Assembly (NCBI GenBank): GCA_946894095.1 | Contig: OX335655.1 | Span: 12,152,001-12,216,000 of the forward strand | Direction: 5' to 3' | From: Incurvaria masculella | Taxonomy: Eukaryota; Arthropoda; Insecta; Lepidoptera; Incurvariidae | Length of the DNA stretch: 64,000 nucleotides | Part shown: positions 9,905 to 21,918 of the stretch, one piece after another | Position numbering within the stretch: position 1 is the first letter of the stretch | How the letters are laid out: each line of letters starts with the position of its first letter | Translations under genes and position numbers: made by a program | Notes under the pieces: generated by a model | Told to the model about the DNA's origin: nothing | What the model saw: the letters and a program-made list of their open reading frames with translations, nothing else | The model's database searches: none

Positions 9905-12900
9905 AGACTACTATCCTACTTATTTAACTAATTAATCAACCTGCCTGCTAGCTAACTTATATCAAGTCTCGCATAGCCCACACTTAGAAAAGTCTAGTGT
10001 TGCTACTTAATTAACTAATATCTGGAATTGGCCAAAGTTATTAACATGTGATCGTCTATCGTCTACCGGCCATGGAGATTTGAACTAATGGTCACTCCTT
10101 GGCCGCCATTCCATCTGCTAGACTTCTTCAGTGTGATTGAATGGATATAATTTTAATGGAATTTAAGGTACAATAATAGATTAATTAAGAATGGACGTAA
10201 CACCTGCCACCACGTAGAGGCGAGAGACGAGGCAGGTGCCTAATGTCTTGTCTGTCATCGGCCGAGTTATGTCAGCTATCTTAGGTCTAAAACATTTGAC
10301 TTCCTGACACTATCTACAAGCCTACATACAACATTATATGTGTACAATAATACAGTTCGCTTACATAGTTATACAAAGCAAGACCTTACGCTGACTTAGG
10401 TACTAGAATGTATTCTATGTCTTCCTTCTTTGTCCTTCCTGTCGACTTTGGCTAAAGAGTTTTCGTAAGCGCGGGGAAACAGATTCAGCGCGAGTCCGCG
10501 TTCTCTCGCGAACGCATTTACCGTTGTTTACAAAACGTTAAAGGAATTAATAATATGTACTAACTCCAGGTCTAGCGATCGGTAGGCCTGAAATTAGGAC
10601 AGATGTTGTTGGTCCGTAATCGCAGGTAATAAAACGTTCAGTCGGCCATCGTAAGAGAAATAGCACCCACGTCTATACACCAAAAGATGGAGGCGGTCAT
10701 ACCCCGGCGGTATACCTTCTTGAAATTGTATTAATCTTTGCTTACAGCCAAGAAAAAAAATGGGTACCTTGAGCAAAATTGGCGGTATCAAAACTCATTG
10801 GCCAGCGCCAATGTGAATCATACACGGCCAGTCAAGTAACAACACGTCAAAACCTTCTGCAGTCCAAAATTCAAATCTCGATCCGAAGAATAGTGTGTCA
10901 CGTGAATGCACACCTAATTAAACACCGTATTCTAACAACGCGCGACAGTAAATTATCCGGTAACATCAATAATATCAACCAATCAAGCAATAAAACAGTG
11001 TAATGAAGAGAGCACTCATCCTCTGCAATGTACTTGCAACACGATCCCGCTACCTCGTACCGATGTTTACGTTCTCAGGAACACAGTCTTCCACTATCAC
11101 AATCTATAATTAATCTATTCACTCCCTAGCACCGACACAGTTGACACCACCATTGATCGAATATCGGAATACATTCAAGGTCCTCTATAATGCTAAGAAA
11201 ATTCGCGTTTCCCGCCGATTGCGTGCGTCACCGTTGCGCGCTATACCGCTGTCCGCACTCGAATCCCGAAAAAATCCCGCGCTCGCGCAGCCAATCGTAA
11301 ATTACCGTTTTCTCTAGAAGGGATGACGCCATTGTCCTACAGTGCTGCGAAGCCCGCTGCGGCCTTACCATATACATATGCATACGTTGTTATCTAATAA
11401 ATATATTTGAGACGGTTGTCTCATACGGAACCCTAAAAACAACCTCGCAACGTGTTTTATCTCTTTCCTACGAAGAAATCCCAAAAAAAACCCTTGGCGT
11501 CACCAACTTTTCGAGGCTACAACGAAACCAAAAAAGTCCGCAGCAGAAATCCATCCAGTCGGCAGCCATTAACGCTCAACACGTCACTGGCTTCCCGCCA
11601 AATGCGGACCGCAGTGAAGATAGCCGCAAACAATAAAACTCTTGGCCGATGTTTGCCGACGGAATGATAGCGGTGTCTGCGCGCAGGGGATGGGGGGAGG
11701 GGGGAGGGGGGTCAACGATTGACTCTGATTAGGCAGGCTTTATGACGAGAAGTATTGGCCGCGCGCGATGGACTTGCCGATATATTTGCTAATATTTGTC
11801 TTGTCTCGGTGGATCTCTTTGTTTTTCCTCATCGCGGGATTATCCGGCGATATTGTTGGACGTTTTAATATTTTCGGAATAAGCATCAAAGCACGGTTCG
11901 TCGGATGTAAGAGGATTAGTGTAATAGTAAAGATTTTAATACTATTTTGATAATACGTTCGAAGTTATGTCTAAGCCTAATCTTTTGCCTAATCTTGCAT
12001 AAAAAGCAGAATTGAAGAATTTTATAGATTAATAGTTTGATAAAGTAGTAATCTAAATGTATGATAATTCATAATAAGGGGAACGAGTCAGTTAATAACT
12101 TACCATATTATTCAAGTGATTGTGATAGGTTTTCTTTCTCTTTTCTCTGAGTGCATACGCACGATATCCTGAAATTTGGTTTGATCTAGACAGCCGGGAG
12201 TGGTTCCTGATTTCTAAAGAGCTCTGAGTACGTCATAGTGCCCACTAAAGAAAAAAAAGAATACCCTACAATAAAACAATACACAAGGGTGAATGCATTC
12301 ACTAAAAGGAGGAGATTAATAAAATATTGACGACTCACATAATACAAAAAAAACTTAGTTGCAACGTTTAAGATCTAGAAAAAGAAGGAGGGTTGCATTT
12401 CCCCTAAGTGAGCACTGACTAGAAAGCTCTTACGGTCGTCAGTCCAAGTGACTAGCTACTGAGTTATCTGTCAGGTTTAGTTTCAGCCAGACCGACGGAT
12501 AGGACATTATTCAACATTACAATTCAATCTTACTACTTGTTGAATAATGGGCACGTTGTGCAATGTCAATCACTTTAAATTCACGGGATAATCAGATTTG
12601 AAATATAATCCTGCAAGGATCAACAGAATATTTTAGTGGATTATATTAAACTCTCTAGTAGTTTAAAGTGAGAATGGACGGTTTCATTTATGACTAATAT
12701 TTACATACTACGATATTACGAATTCATAAGGGTAGAACTGAATACATAGTTTGGTGACTAAAGTATTAACTGATTGAGGAGCAGGCAGCACAGCAGAGAT
12801 AATAAAACTGAGCTCTAAGTATTATATAGGGACTGGAAATGTTAAGAGACAGGCAGTCGAAGTAGAGCATTGCATAAGGTTAGGGCTTACAGGCCGTTAC

Positions 12901-12967
12901 AATACTGTCGGATGGATAGTTGTAAGAGCGGTACTGATCCATGAACTTGGCACGAAACAATCATTTT
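9905..12967. other. No gene recognised; G-run cluster and RepA end fragment
   Basis: Mostly single-copy AT-rich DNA with no identifiable protein. Position 11424-11438 is an isolated RepA 3' end (TACGGAACCCTAAAA). A CACCTGCC/GGCAGGTG inverted pair lies near 10203-10240. Four long G runs at 11686-11711 could form a G-quadruplex. GC-rich stretches occur at about 10480-10520 and 11210-11300. Confidence 0.4.
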
Positions 12968-13270
12968 AGGTTTTTCTTAATGCATTACGTTACGAATGCG
13001 AGTTGCTCCATGTAAAACTGTAGGTCACCTTCCCCTACAAGGTGTTTGGGCTTAAGCCTGCCCGGGTCGGTACCATCGCATTGGATGAAACGATTATCGA
13101 AGCGGCCATGAAAAATTTTCCGTGGTTTCCATCCAGTTCAATGTAGCCGCGCTCATAAAGGGAAGGTCCTGGCATGGCACCGAACTCTTTGGGCAATATG
13201 GTGCATTGGGCTAATATCATAACGGTAGTTGTGTGGTATTTGCTATCCATGTCAGGTTGCATAAAAAAAA
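12968..13270 (+). repeat. SINE family 1 copy
   Basis: Body from 'gcgagttgctcc' through 'ggtaccatcgcattggatga', 'tccatccagttcaatgtagc', 'ggcatggcaccgaactc' and 'catgtcaggttgcat', ending in A8. The tRNA-like head is not evident, so it is probably 5' truncated. Confidence 0.8.
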
Positions 13271-13494
13271 GGCTTAAATATTAGAAAGGTAGGATGTTTT
13301 ATTTAAAGTTTTTTTATCTACAACTGTGATTTTAATTAAAAAATACCTTATTTTTATCCGGTATTCGTTTTATCCATTACTAATGGAATAACCTGTATGT
13401 TTCACCATTCCGAAAATAGTTGTTGATAATTTTAATATTTTTATCCGAGTGACAAAAAGAACATAAAATACACGATAAAAAATAATCGCATACA

Positions 13495-13825
13495 ATGTTA
13501 CCAAAACATGCATGCAGCTGCAGGGTTTTAACGCTACGAATGGTTTTCGTTATAATTGTAGACCTGCTACGGGGCGGCACAATTTACGAAGCCACCGCTA
13601 TGCGCCTCCGCGTAGCTGCCGCCTGCCGCCTCCCCGGCGTGCATCCAACGTCTCTCCGCCGCGTAGGATCAACTCGGCTCTACGTGATACGAATCGCAAC
13701 GTACTGCAGGAACCACCTTTGCCCCTCAAAATTATGCATTTTTCAGGAGGAATATTCGCCCGACCCTGCGCTAAAATATTCAAAGCCACCACGTAAGACG
13801 CGCCGGCTCTAAGTGATCGCATATG
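13495..13825. other. GC-rich block open in several frames
   Basis: Frames of 105 and 94 codons on plus and 74 on minus overlap. None shows a domain I recognise. The proteins are rich in Arg and Pro, as expected from GC-rich noncoding DNA. It is single copy here. Confidence 0.25.
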
Positions 13826-13999
13826 CGTGGGGCCTCAGCCTCTTTGAGATGTCAAAGTGAAATGGTTACAAAATGGTGGTGGCATGGAAACCTTTTAGTG
13901 CTGTAGTCTCAACCTCGTTGAACTCACCTGCTCTAATATTTGATAGTTTATGAAACACGAGAAAGGTGTGATAAAATTTGTTATTTTGTTGTGTAATTG

Positions 14000-14117
14000 A
14001 CCGTAGAGCAAGGACGCATTAATTAAAGAAATAGCGACTGGAAGAATATACTGCAAGGCTGGATCCGAACCAGCAAAACATACCATTAGCGGGTATTGCA
14101 TCTACAAATTTAGCCAC
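14000..14117 (-). repeat. SINE family 2 copy with tRNA-like head
   Basis: On the minus strand the element starts GCAGGTGGCTAAATTTGTAG (box A-like) and has GGTTCGGATCC (box B-like) about 45 nt on. It continues GCAGTATATT and 'tttctttaattaatgcgtcc'. A second copy lies near 41.2 kb. A tRNA-derived origin follows from the two internal promoter boxes. Confidence 0.6.
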
Positions 14118-14464
14118 CTGCTGTATTCCCATAATTTAGAATTCTCCTAAAGGCCCACTTTCCGGAGGAAAGAAATAATCTGGAAAATAAAAGTCGTTTG
14201 TCGAATTTGGATTGCAAGGAATAAAAATATTTCTTGAAAAAAATCTCATAAGGATGGGTTTTAAAACATCAAACGTGAACGCGTAATGCAATTTGGCGGG
14301 TAGAGCTCACATTGATTTTAAAGACGCATTGGTCTCAGATCTCTCTCAAATGGGCACTCCAACCCTGGTGCCTCCGTCGCGTCGCCGCCGTTACGTACGC
14401 GATTTAATATGGGTATTTTAAGAAAACAACGACATAAGATTGTTCTAGACTCACCTAAAATGTT
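14118..14464. other. No gene recognised
   Basis: Spacer between two SINE copies; no recognisable coding or repeat content. Confidence 0.45.
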
Positions 14465-14812
14465 CAATACCGACGTGCACCACTGTCTTTCTCTTGCCGA
14501 GTTCGATAAGTGCATTTCGTCACGAATGCGAGCTGCTCCATGGTTCGGAATCCATGTAAAACTGTATATCCCCTTTCCCTACTAGGTGGTATTGTTTAAG
14601 CCCGCCCGGGTTGGTACCATCGCATTGGATGAAAAGGTGGTCGAAGCGGCAATGAAAAATTGTCCGTGTTTTCCATCCAGTTCAATCTAGCCGTGCTCAT
14701 AAAGGGAAAGTCCTGGCATGGCACCAAATTCCTTCGGGAATGTGGTGTGTTGGCCTAATATCATAACAGTAGTTATGTGGTATTAGCCATCCATGTCAGG
14801 TCGCATAAAAAA
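14465..14812 (+). repeat. SINE family 1 copy, nearly full body
   Basis: It includes the upstream part 'ataccgacgtgcaccactgt' and 'gagttcgataagtgcatttc', then the standard body ('ggttggtaccatcgcattgg', 'ggcatggcaccaaattcc', 'catgtcaggtcgcat') and an A8 tail. Its tRNA-like head is missing or eroded. Confidence 0.85.
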
Positions 14813-15222
14813 AATGTGTGCACATATCTGCCCAAGAAGTTTTATCTATGTACTTATGGCATGGAATAAGAAACGAACGTAGCAACCTCCTCACTCATAT
14901 GTCGGATATCTACAAATATAGAGTAAAATTGGTAATTGAATAATACCTAAACATAATAAATAAATAGGCAGGTGATGAATGGATGAGTCTTATCTACATG
15001 AAGGACGTAGTCTTGTGCGAATCTTTTTACTACTTGGTCCATGGTGTAACGGAACCACTTTCGCTCTTCCAAAGTTCCGTGGAAAAGAGCATTCTACATA
15101 TATTAGTGAAATGTTTTTTTCTGCATGTCATGATCGCGACTTAAAACAATCAACCATTGAAAACTGCATGAAATGCGGGTAAATGGTTTTCAAGTTATGA
15201 GCGGACAAACATAAAGAGAGAA
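14813..15222. other. No gene recognised
   Basis: A 67-codon plus frame at 14979-15182 shows no domain I know. Confidence 0.4.
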
Positions 15223-15342
15223 TCATTTTAAAAGATTAAACGGCTTTCTACTCACGGCATGATTTGTGCGGAGCACGACGTTTCGAGCCAAACGTTTGGC
15301 TCGTCTTCAGGTGAGCTCCCGTCGTTTAATCTTTTAAAATGA
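15223..15342 (-). mobile_element. Penelope-like terminal-repeat remnant
   Basis: Perfect 20-bp inverted arms (15223-15242 and 15323-15342, TCATTTTAAAAGATTAAACG) enclose 80 bp. The inside shares with the 54.6-kb element the order TTAAACGGCTT, then GACGTTTCGAG, a hairpin, then TCTTCAG. Minimal hammerhead motifs in Penelope-like element repeats are established; assigning this remnant to that class is inference from motif and layout. Confidence 0.55.
15269..15320 (-). ncRNA. Hammerhead-ribozyme-like motif (minimal, Penelope type)
   Basis: On the minus strand: CTGAAGA (15304-15310), a stem II hairpin GAGCC...GGCTC, then GAAAC and GTC (GTC at 15277-15279). Stem I pairs CAC (15311-15313) with GTG (15274-15276) and GGAG (15316-15319) with CTCC (15270-15273), leaving a 2-nt bulge. 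Stem III is only A-U and C-G with no loop, as in minimal hammerheads thought to act as dimers. One extra C separates the core A from stem II. Predicted cleavage follows the C of GTC, between 15277 and 15276. Activity is not shown. Confidence 0.6.
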
Positions 15343-15360
15343 ACAGTAACCACGGTAATC

Positions 15361-15616
15361 TAAAAACCGGCCAAGTGCAAGTCGGACTCGCACACGAAGG
15401 GTTCCGTACCATCGTAAAAGATTTATCACAAAAAAATCACGATTTTTGTATGGGGGCCCCCTTTAATATTCATTATGTCTATCTGTTACGGTTACTGAGA
15501 TACAGCCCTGTGACAGACGGACAGACGGACGGACGGACGGACGGACGTACGGACGGACAACGGAGGCTTAGTAATAGGGTTCCGTTTTCACCCTTTGGGT
15601 ACGGAACCCTAAAAAC
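15361..15616 (+). repeat. RepA copy 4, shortened middle
   Basis: From AAAAACCGGCCAAGTGCAAG to GGGTACGGAACCCTAAAAA. The AT-rich middle is shortened, giving about 256 bp. The 146-codon plus frame at 15339-15779 runs through this repeat and is not a gene. Confidence 0.85.
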
Positions 15617-17195
15617 TAACATAAAGAGAGACGGACAGACGGATGCCAGATGTTGGATTTTATCGATTTTACTAAGTATAACTTTTTCGATAGTTATTAT
15701 TATTGCTGTTGCAATAACTACTTACTATTTTCATTCTGTGTTAAGTGTTCTGTTTTGTGTACCAAGTAAATTAGTTTAAAAAAACATACACAAAATAATA
15801 TCAAGTATTACTAAGTTATGTCTCTAGTAAACGTGTAAGTTGTTGTCCTTAAAATGCGAAATCTTTTTCTCTAAAAAGGGGAAGGAATGGAAAAGCTTAG
15901 TTGCCCGGAAATGAATACGGAAGAGCGGAAGTGGCGCTAAGAGCTTCTCCTCACTAATGTGCACTTAAAGATGTCTTCAGCATAGACCAAGATATACTAA
16001 GGAATTTCTCTTATACTCCTTGTAATCAAATCTAAACTCATAATGTTTCTTGCCAATTTTAACAAACAAAATTACCATGTCTTCTTAAAACTCTTCAAAT
16101 AGGTAAACCAAATGTCATGAAATAATGAACAAATCTTATAATAAGCTTATGATAAATTCAAAGAAAATAAGTCTCAAACATTAAGCAAATCATAGGAACG
16201 AAAAGTATGAAATAAATTCTTACATTTCATAGACCGTTCTAACAAAAAAAAAATAGTTTGGCAGTGGCACTAAGAGGTTTTTTCATAGTTGTATTATAGC
16301 TTAAAACTGGAAGAAAAAACCTATAGATTATTTTCCACTGAGTTAATCCAATCCCGGATCTTAAAGATCATGACATTAGTAAGGGTCTCTTTCACTATCG
16401 CCCATTATAGTTACAGTCTTGTCAAAGTCAAATTTGTTTCACAGTAATCCTATGGTTATCAAGTAATCGTTTTTACCACAGGATTTCATCCGTGGATGAA
16501 CTTATTTATAAGGACACTGTGCGGATTTTCTATATTTGACCCTTTTAACTTGATACATATTTAAGTTTTAATTAGGGCGTGAATTATAGTGGATTACCTT
16601 CTACTCTTTGTAGCAATGCTACGCGCCGGCTTAGTATCAATGACACCAAGCGAATGCAGCCTAGGTTCAAGGCAGTGATTTCTGTCAAAGGCGACGTCTC
16701 TGCGGCTCTTCACCGGAAAGACTAATGGTCACTGTACATTGATGTATTGCTATACGAAGCAAATCTCATGCTACTTACTGTGTCAAGCAGAATTGGACCT
16801 TGCCGTTTACAACGCAAACGTTAAAGTCCTTTAAGCGCTACAGTTCGGTCAGCCAGTGCCTCGTGCACCGAAGCAGTTAATTTAGCTTTTAGTGGATTTG
16901 TAACCGCCGCTTGAGATTGAATGCAGTTGCCGCGGCGCGCCGAACTGGACCTTGTGTTGCAAGTTTTAGAAGATATATTACCACTAACCAAACGGTAAAC
17001 ATCGATGGTCAGCGTGGTGATGGATCTTGAAATGGTCAGCCGCCCGACATTTGAATTTGTTCAGAGTATTAATCTGTCATGCTCAAAGCCGACGTTGAAT
17101 CGCTCCATCAAAGGAACACAAACGCGTTTCAATGAAATCTAAATCAAACACCAAATCCGTTGTAGAGACATACAGCAATGGATAATATGGATCTA
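15617..17195. other. No gene or clear repeat recognised
   Basis: AT-rich to 16600. A GC-richer single-copy tract at 16620-16960 has no long frame. Confidence 0.45.
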
Positions 17196-17537
17196 GTTCA
17201 GTGGCGCGGGGACTTGCCTTGCAAGCCAGAAGTCCCCGCCCCGTTCATTAAGAAAAAAATATTTCTCTGAGTTAAACATTGGTATTTCGTCTCGACAGCT
17301 AGCTGGTTAATGGTTCAGAATTCATGTAAAACTGTAGGTCCCCATCCCTTACTAGACGGTAGGGTTATGACCGCGCAGGATAGTATATCGCGCTGGATGA
17401 ATATGGTTGAAACGACAATGAAAAATTAAGAATGTTTTCCATCTAGTTCTGGCATGGCACCTAATCCCTTCAGGAATGAGTACTGTTGAACTAATATCAA
17501 GACATTAGCCATCCATGTCCGGTTACATAAAAAAAAT
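17196..17537 (+). repeat. SINE family 1 copy with tRNA-like head
   Basis: The head contains TAGTTCAGTGG, an exact match to the Pol III box A pattern TRGYNNARNGG, followed by 'cgcggggacttgcc'. The body resumes at 'aattcatgtaaaactgtagg' and ends 'catgtccggttacat' plus A7. The box B region is diverged. Confidence 0.7.
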
Positions 17538-18384
17538 ATTAGTATTTCTTCTCATGTTTTCATTTCGAGAGGCAATGCAGAGGGAGGAGTAGTCAAAGCA
17601 TTTTTTGTCAGGATTCCAGGAAGTGGTATAATATAATATTAGGGTTACTTTAGTCTAGGTTTAATTTTAATAAGATCAATTCAAACATACTCATAATTAT
17701 GCTGAAATTTAGCCACAACACTTTGGCTAAACTTTATTGTATGCAGCAGTTGAGTATATTTTGAGTATATAGCACATATTTAGAAGGCACGTAAAATAAA
17801 GATAAGTCATGTGTTAAAATTCTGCAAAGGACAGTACATATCACGCCTAAGGGAGCTTCATTAGGGCACATTCGGGAGTCATAAGCGTATAGAGTCTGTG
17901 ACCACGTGACTAGAATGTTCACTCTGGGCTTGAATTACATTTCCGTTTCGCGAGGCTTCGCTCGATTGGCCACATTGTCACGCAACCAGCTGAGCTACCG
18001 TATCGCTAGGCCGACTCTTAAGGGTTCCGTATATGTGTTGAGGTTAAAGACCGAAATCTTTTTTCCTTGAAGGTAACTAAGATTTTAAAGATATACCTGT
18101 GTCAAGGGTCAATTTACAGTTTATGGTAAGAAAAAAAATACCTTAACTTATTTATTTTTAATTTTTTCATACATGATATACAAAAAATAAAAAAATAAAA
18201 CTTCTAGTTTTATTCTTGATATCAACTCTTAATTAGCGCACTCAACATGGATTTAAGTGCAGAAATCCAAAAAACTTCAAGGAAAAAATAAATTCGGACT
18301 TTATACAAGATCGGGCTTTACCTAACCGTAATAAATACAACCAGAAATACTTTTACCGTGAATGCGCCTTTAAATTTGCTTCCC
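17538..18384. other. No gene recognised; tRNA-like box A relic
   Basis: On the minus strand near 17975-18000 the text TAGCTCAGCTGG matches box A exactly, but no box B or cloverleaf follows. It is best read as a tRNA or SINE-head relic. The rest is AT-rich single-copy sequence. Confidence 0.35.
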
Positions 18385-18425
18385 AGGGCCGGATCAACCA
18401 TGTTGGGCCCCCTAGGCAATGCAAT
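18385..18425 (+). repeat. Possible hAT-type terminal fragment
   Basis: CAGGGCCGGATCAACC followed by 'gggccccctaggcaatgc' resembles a terminal repeat found in insect hAT-like MITEs. No matching inverted end was located, so this is a weak call. Confidence 0.25.
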
Positions 18426-20325
18426 ACTCGAGCCCCTTTACCCTTTTCTGACTTCCTAAAATAAATGTTTTTTAAGACTTTTCCTAAGCGGACGTTCATC
18501 ATAATTTAGATTTTTTTTCCTGTGACGTACTAATGTTTGCTAATATTTTTTTCTGCCGCCTTTCACTGAGTCACATAATTTCTGTTTAGTATACATTTTG
18601 ACGCGGATAAGTTCACCTGGTTTAAATCTTGTTGCGTTATTTAAACATTAGTGTAAAATAGTTTTAGTGACTATGTTCGATTAATAACACATTTTTCATG
18701 TTGGTTTATTTTAAATTTATAAATCAGTGCAATTGCCTAGAAAAAAATTATTGAATTTCTTAATTTGACTGAGGAAACAGGAGCGCACCATTGTATGGAA
18801 CTAGATTGCCTCATAATCTTCTTAAGTAGCTCCGAAGAGCAGAAACAACACATAATGCCACTATAATGTTAGTCCAGGACTTTGAGCTCCTCTTTCATAG
18901 AACTCATTTCGATTTTATAATTATAAAAAGGACATTAACATATTATCTTTGAGTCTTTTCAAACAAAAAATTAATACATAAATATTTTCCGAGAAAAATA
19001 TTGGGTTAGCGTTACTCAACACATGTACGACTCGAAAAACCGAATTACCTTGAAGAAAACATTATTTCGGACTTTTTTTTTCAAATAAGTTTATTTAAGT
19101 AAAGATAATTATCAATATCAAGAAAAGGGCAACCTTACTGTAACCGATATCCCGGTTACATCGTTATATACGCACCAGTAAATGAGCACCACACCTACAG
19201 TCTTACACGAACAGTAAACGAAATGCGAAATGAAACTTATATCAAGCATATGAAAAATACCCTGTCAAATAAAACAAAAAAGAATATTAACGTGGGCTCT
19301 GCACGTTCCAATTATTTCTGTGCCACAGCTCTAACTACCCTTCAAACCGGGGCGGTTGTTTTGTTTCGCGTGGTGCACGGAATGAAACGAAAATGTTCAC
19401 GAACATATCCGGATGAAATTTCCCATCGAGTCGAGCGTCGCTCATCCGGTCATTTTGATTCCTGGAAATCCAGATCTGTGTTGAAAAAAAAATGTCTGGG
19501 TTATTTTTTATAATATTACCAGTCTGCTAAAATGTTCGCGCAATACCAAAGTAGTAGGTAAAACTAGGTATTTATTACTTTCACCAATCAAAAATCTATG
19601 ATAATATTCCGTAACATTTACGTTGCAGAAGAAACAGCCAGGGATTACAATTAATTTGAGCTTTGAACTGGATGGTAGAAGAAGCAGAGATCGTCGAAGC
19701 GGTATTTTCGTTGTGTCGGCCATGTTTTATCAAAGCTGTATGCTGTATGGGTTCCAGCCAGCGAGATTCCAGCACTTAAAAAGAATACAATCGCACTATA
19801 TTTTTTCATGTGCATGTCGTAAGAGACGCGACTGAGGGATATTTTTGAAAATAAAAATATACTTCATACAAAATTTGCAATCTTCAGGATAGTCCCACTT
19901 TCCTAAAAAAAATTCTCACTGTTTCATGGGAAAAAAGGTTGTAAGTTACCAATTTTGTTGTGTTTTGAGTGTTCACGGAGACCGTTGCTGTATGAATTCT
20001 AATACTTTAAAAGCACCATAACAAAGTTAACATCTCTTCACGGACATAAAAAACACTATTATAAAGTTTTCAAATCGCTTGGTAAATATTTGGTGTTTAT
20101 GAAAGGGAGCGAGTGTGTTTGCCCCGCATAAACAGAATCGCTGGTCGACATCGCGTCGTACGCGACACGCGCGGGTACACGTAACAACACAACGCGGGCT
20201 TTGTTTAACTTTAGAGTGTAGGCCGCTAGTGGCGGCGCAACCCATAACGAAACACATTTTTAAAATTAGGGATCCAGAGGGAAAAAGGTTACAATAAATG
20301 GGAAAGTAATCCCCAGTACCTGTCG
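18426..20325. other. No gene recognised
   Basis: Frames of 96 residues (19223-19513, plus), 71 (19508-19723, minus), 70 (19623-19835, plus) and 103 (20027-20338, minus) have no domain I can name. GC-richer stretches at 19290-19470 and 20100-20250 are single copy and could be conserved noncoding DNA. Confidence 0.4.
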
Positions 20326-20690
20326 GTGCCTTGGACACGATTCAGCGCCGAGCGGTCCGTCTTGTTGGGGACCCACAACTAAACCCTGGAGGCCTTGAGC
20401 CACAGACGATTTGTGGGGTCGCTCAGTCTATTCTTCAGATGGAGATCCACGATGGACGTTGCATCCCTTATTCCTCACCATCCCACCTATATCCGGAACA
20501 CTCGCCGCAGAGAATCAGAGCATCTCTTGTGTTTGAAATTAGGCTCTTGAGAACGAACCGTTTTTCAAACTTACTTCTGTGCCGCATCGCCAGGATATGG
20601 AACTGTCTGCCGGCGGTGCCTTTCCTCATACCTATAACCTGGAAGCCTTCAAGCGTAATATGAACCAGATCGATAGTTCAGCGATAGCAA
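20326..20690 (+). pseudogene. LINE reverse-transcriptase C-terminal fragment
   Basis: The plus frame begins LDTIQRRAVRLVGDPQLN and later reads RIARIWNCLPAVPF. Both match the region downstream of the RT core in the same non-LTR family as 6385-6510 (SIQRRAVRLVGDP ... R..RLWN.LP..VFP). The catalytic RT motifs are absent, and the 110-codon frame is interrupted relative to the family. No tail or target duplication was identified. Confidence 0.65.
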
Positions 20691-21020
20691 ATCCGCTGGT
20701 ATTGTTTCGTGAGGCGAGGTGTATTTGGCTTTTCTGAGCAACTTTGGACCTCTGCACAGCCACTCGTACCGGTTTTTTTCATGAAAAACATATATTTTTA
20801 GGTAGGCTATACTTAAAGATCTAAATGATTCACATGACAAATTAATATCGCAACAAGCAAATACAACTTGTGATTTTGTATAAAATATATAATTTTAGAA
20901 ACTTGTGAACTCCGATAACTGAAAAAAATGGTGATTCAATCATAACAGTAAGCCCATCATGTTATGAAATGAAATATATTTAATATATTATATATTTTGA
21001 AATACATTTATTTACTTATA
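20691..21020. other. No gene recognised
   Basis: AT-rich sequence leading into the TA microsatellite. Confidence 0.45.
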
Positions 21021-21051
21021 CATTATATATATATATATATATATATATATA
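21021..21051. repeat. (TA)n microsatellite
   Basis: About 30 bases of alternating A and T. Confidence 0.9.
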
Positions 21052-21465
21052 CTGTGACTACTGGGAGTGGGTAGTTAATGTTGCTAGAGATAGAAAAAGA
21101 TTCAAGTCAGTAAGGTGGCCTAACGAGTTAGACGCCGAATACAAAAAATATAAACGCTAAATTAACACATACATGTTAAAATATGACAAATAACTCTGTT
21201 CCAAATTGAAAATAGATTTTCATGTTGTTTTTACATAAAATAGAAAAAAAACAGGGCCGTAGCTCATATTATACCCTCCCAGGATGGGATTATACCCTTG
21301 AGATTTGAAAAGTAATTAAAAGTTCTTGTGTTTGTTGAATTGGGGCCACCCAATATTTGTGGGTGGATATTGTTCAATATGAGGAAAGTTATACTAACCT
21401 ATAATAACTGCGAATCAAAGCAATGCCTGATGAGCTGAATTTTAAAGCTGTGCAAGGATAATCTA
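21052..21465. other. No gene or repeat recognised
   Basis: Spacer with no coding signal. CAGGGCCGTAG near 21253 resembles a hAT-type end but has no partner. Confidence 0.4.
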
Positions 21466-21623
21466 CATAAAATCGTCCGTGTTTTCAGCCCAGTTCAATA
21501 TATCCTTGGAAAGGCACCTACAGACATAGTTCCTTCGGGAATAGGGTGCAGTGGCAAAACCCATGTTCGTTGCTGATACCAGAACAGTATATAGGTAAGA
21601 TGTCCAGTTGCACACCAAATACA
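21466..21623 (+). repeat. SINE family 1 fragment
   Basis: Carries the 3' half of the SINE body ('cgtgttttcagcccagttca', 'gttccttcgggaatagggtg', 'gtccagttgca'). It abuts a RepA copy directly on its right. Confidence 0.6.
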
Positions 21624-21629
21624 TCTTTC

Positions 21630-21918
21630 TTGGGGTTCCATATATCCAAAGGGTGCCAACGAGACCCTATCACTAAGGTATCCGTCCATCCGTCCGTCTG
21701 TTAGCGGCCTGTGTCTCATGAATCGTAAGAGGTAAACAGTTGCAATGTCCACAGCGTGTATTTCTGTTTACGCTATAAAAATAAAAGGTAAAAATTATAA
21801 ATAATAAATTGAAGGAAATTGTCTTTTTTGGTTAACTTCTACTTTAATAGTACAAAATTTAACCCAAAAAACCCCTTCTTGTGCAAGTCAAACTCGCAAT
21901 TGGCCGGTTTTTTTTTTG
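21630..21918 (-). repeat. RepA copy 5
   Basis: Reverse orientation: GGGTTCCATATATCC, GGGTGCCAACGAGACCC, a (GTCC)n run, 'ctcatgaatcgtaagaggta', the AT-rich middle and a final AATTGGCCGGTTTTT. Confidence 0.8.

Noticed and set aside
10203..10240. CACCTGCC/GGCAGGTG hairpin
   Set aside because: Eight-base arms with a loop of about 20; too short to distinguish from chance.
13495..13822. Overlapping frames of 74-105 codons on both strands
   Set aside because: All frames are open together, as expected from GC-rich noncoding DNA. No domain is recognisable.
15339..15779. 146-codon plus reading frame
   Set aside because: It runs through a RepA repeat and its microsatellite (giving Thr-Asp-Gly-Arg repeats); not a gene.
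17940..17960. CGAAACGG on the minus strand as a hammerhead core
   Set aside because: No GTC and no CTGANGA core at the right spacing.
17955..18015. Possible tRNA gene on the minus strand
   Set aside because: Box A matches exactly, but no box B, anticodon stem or acceptor pairing could be drawn.
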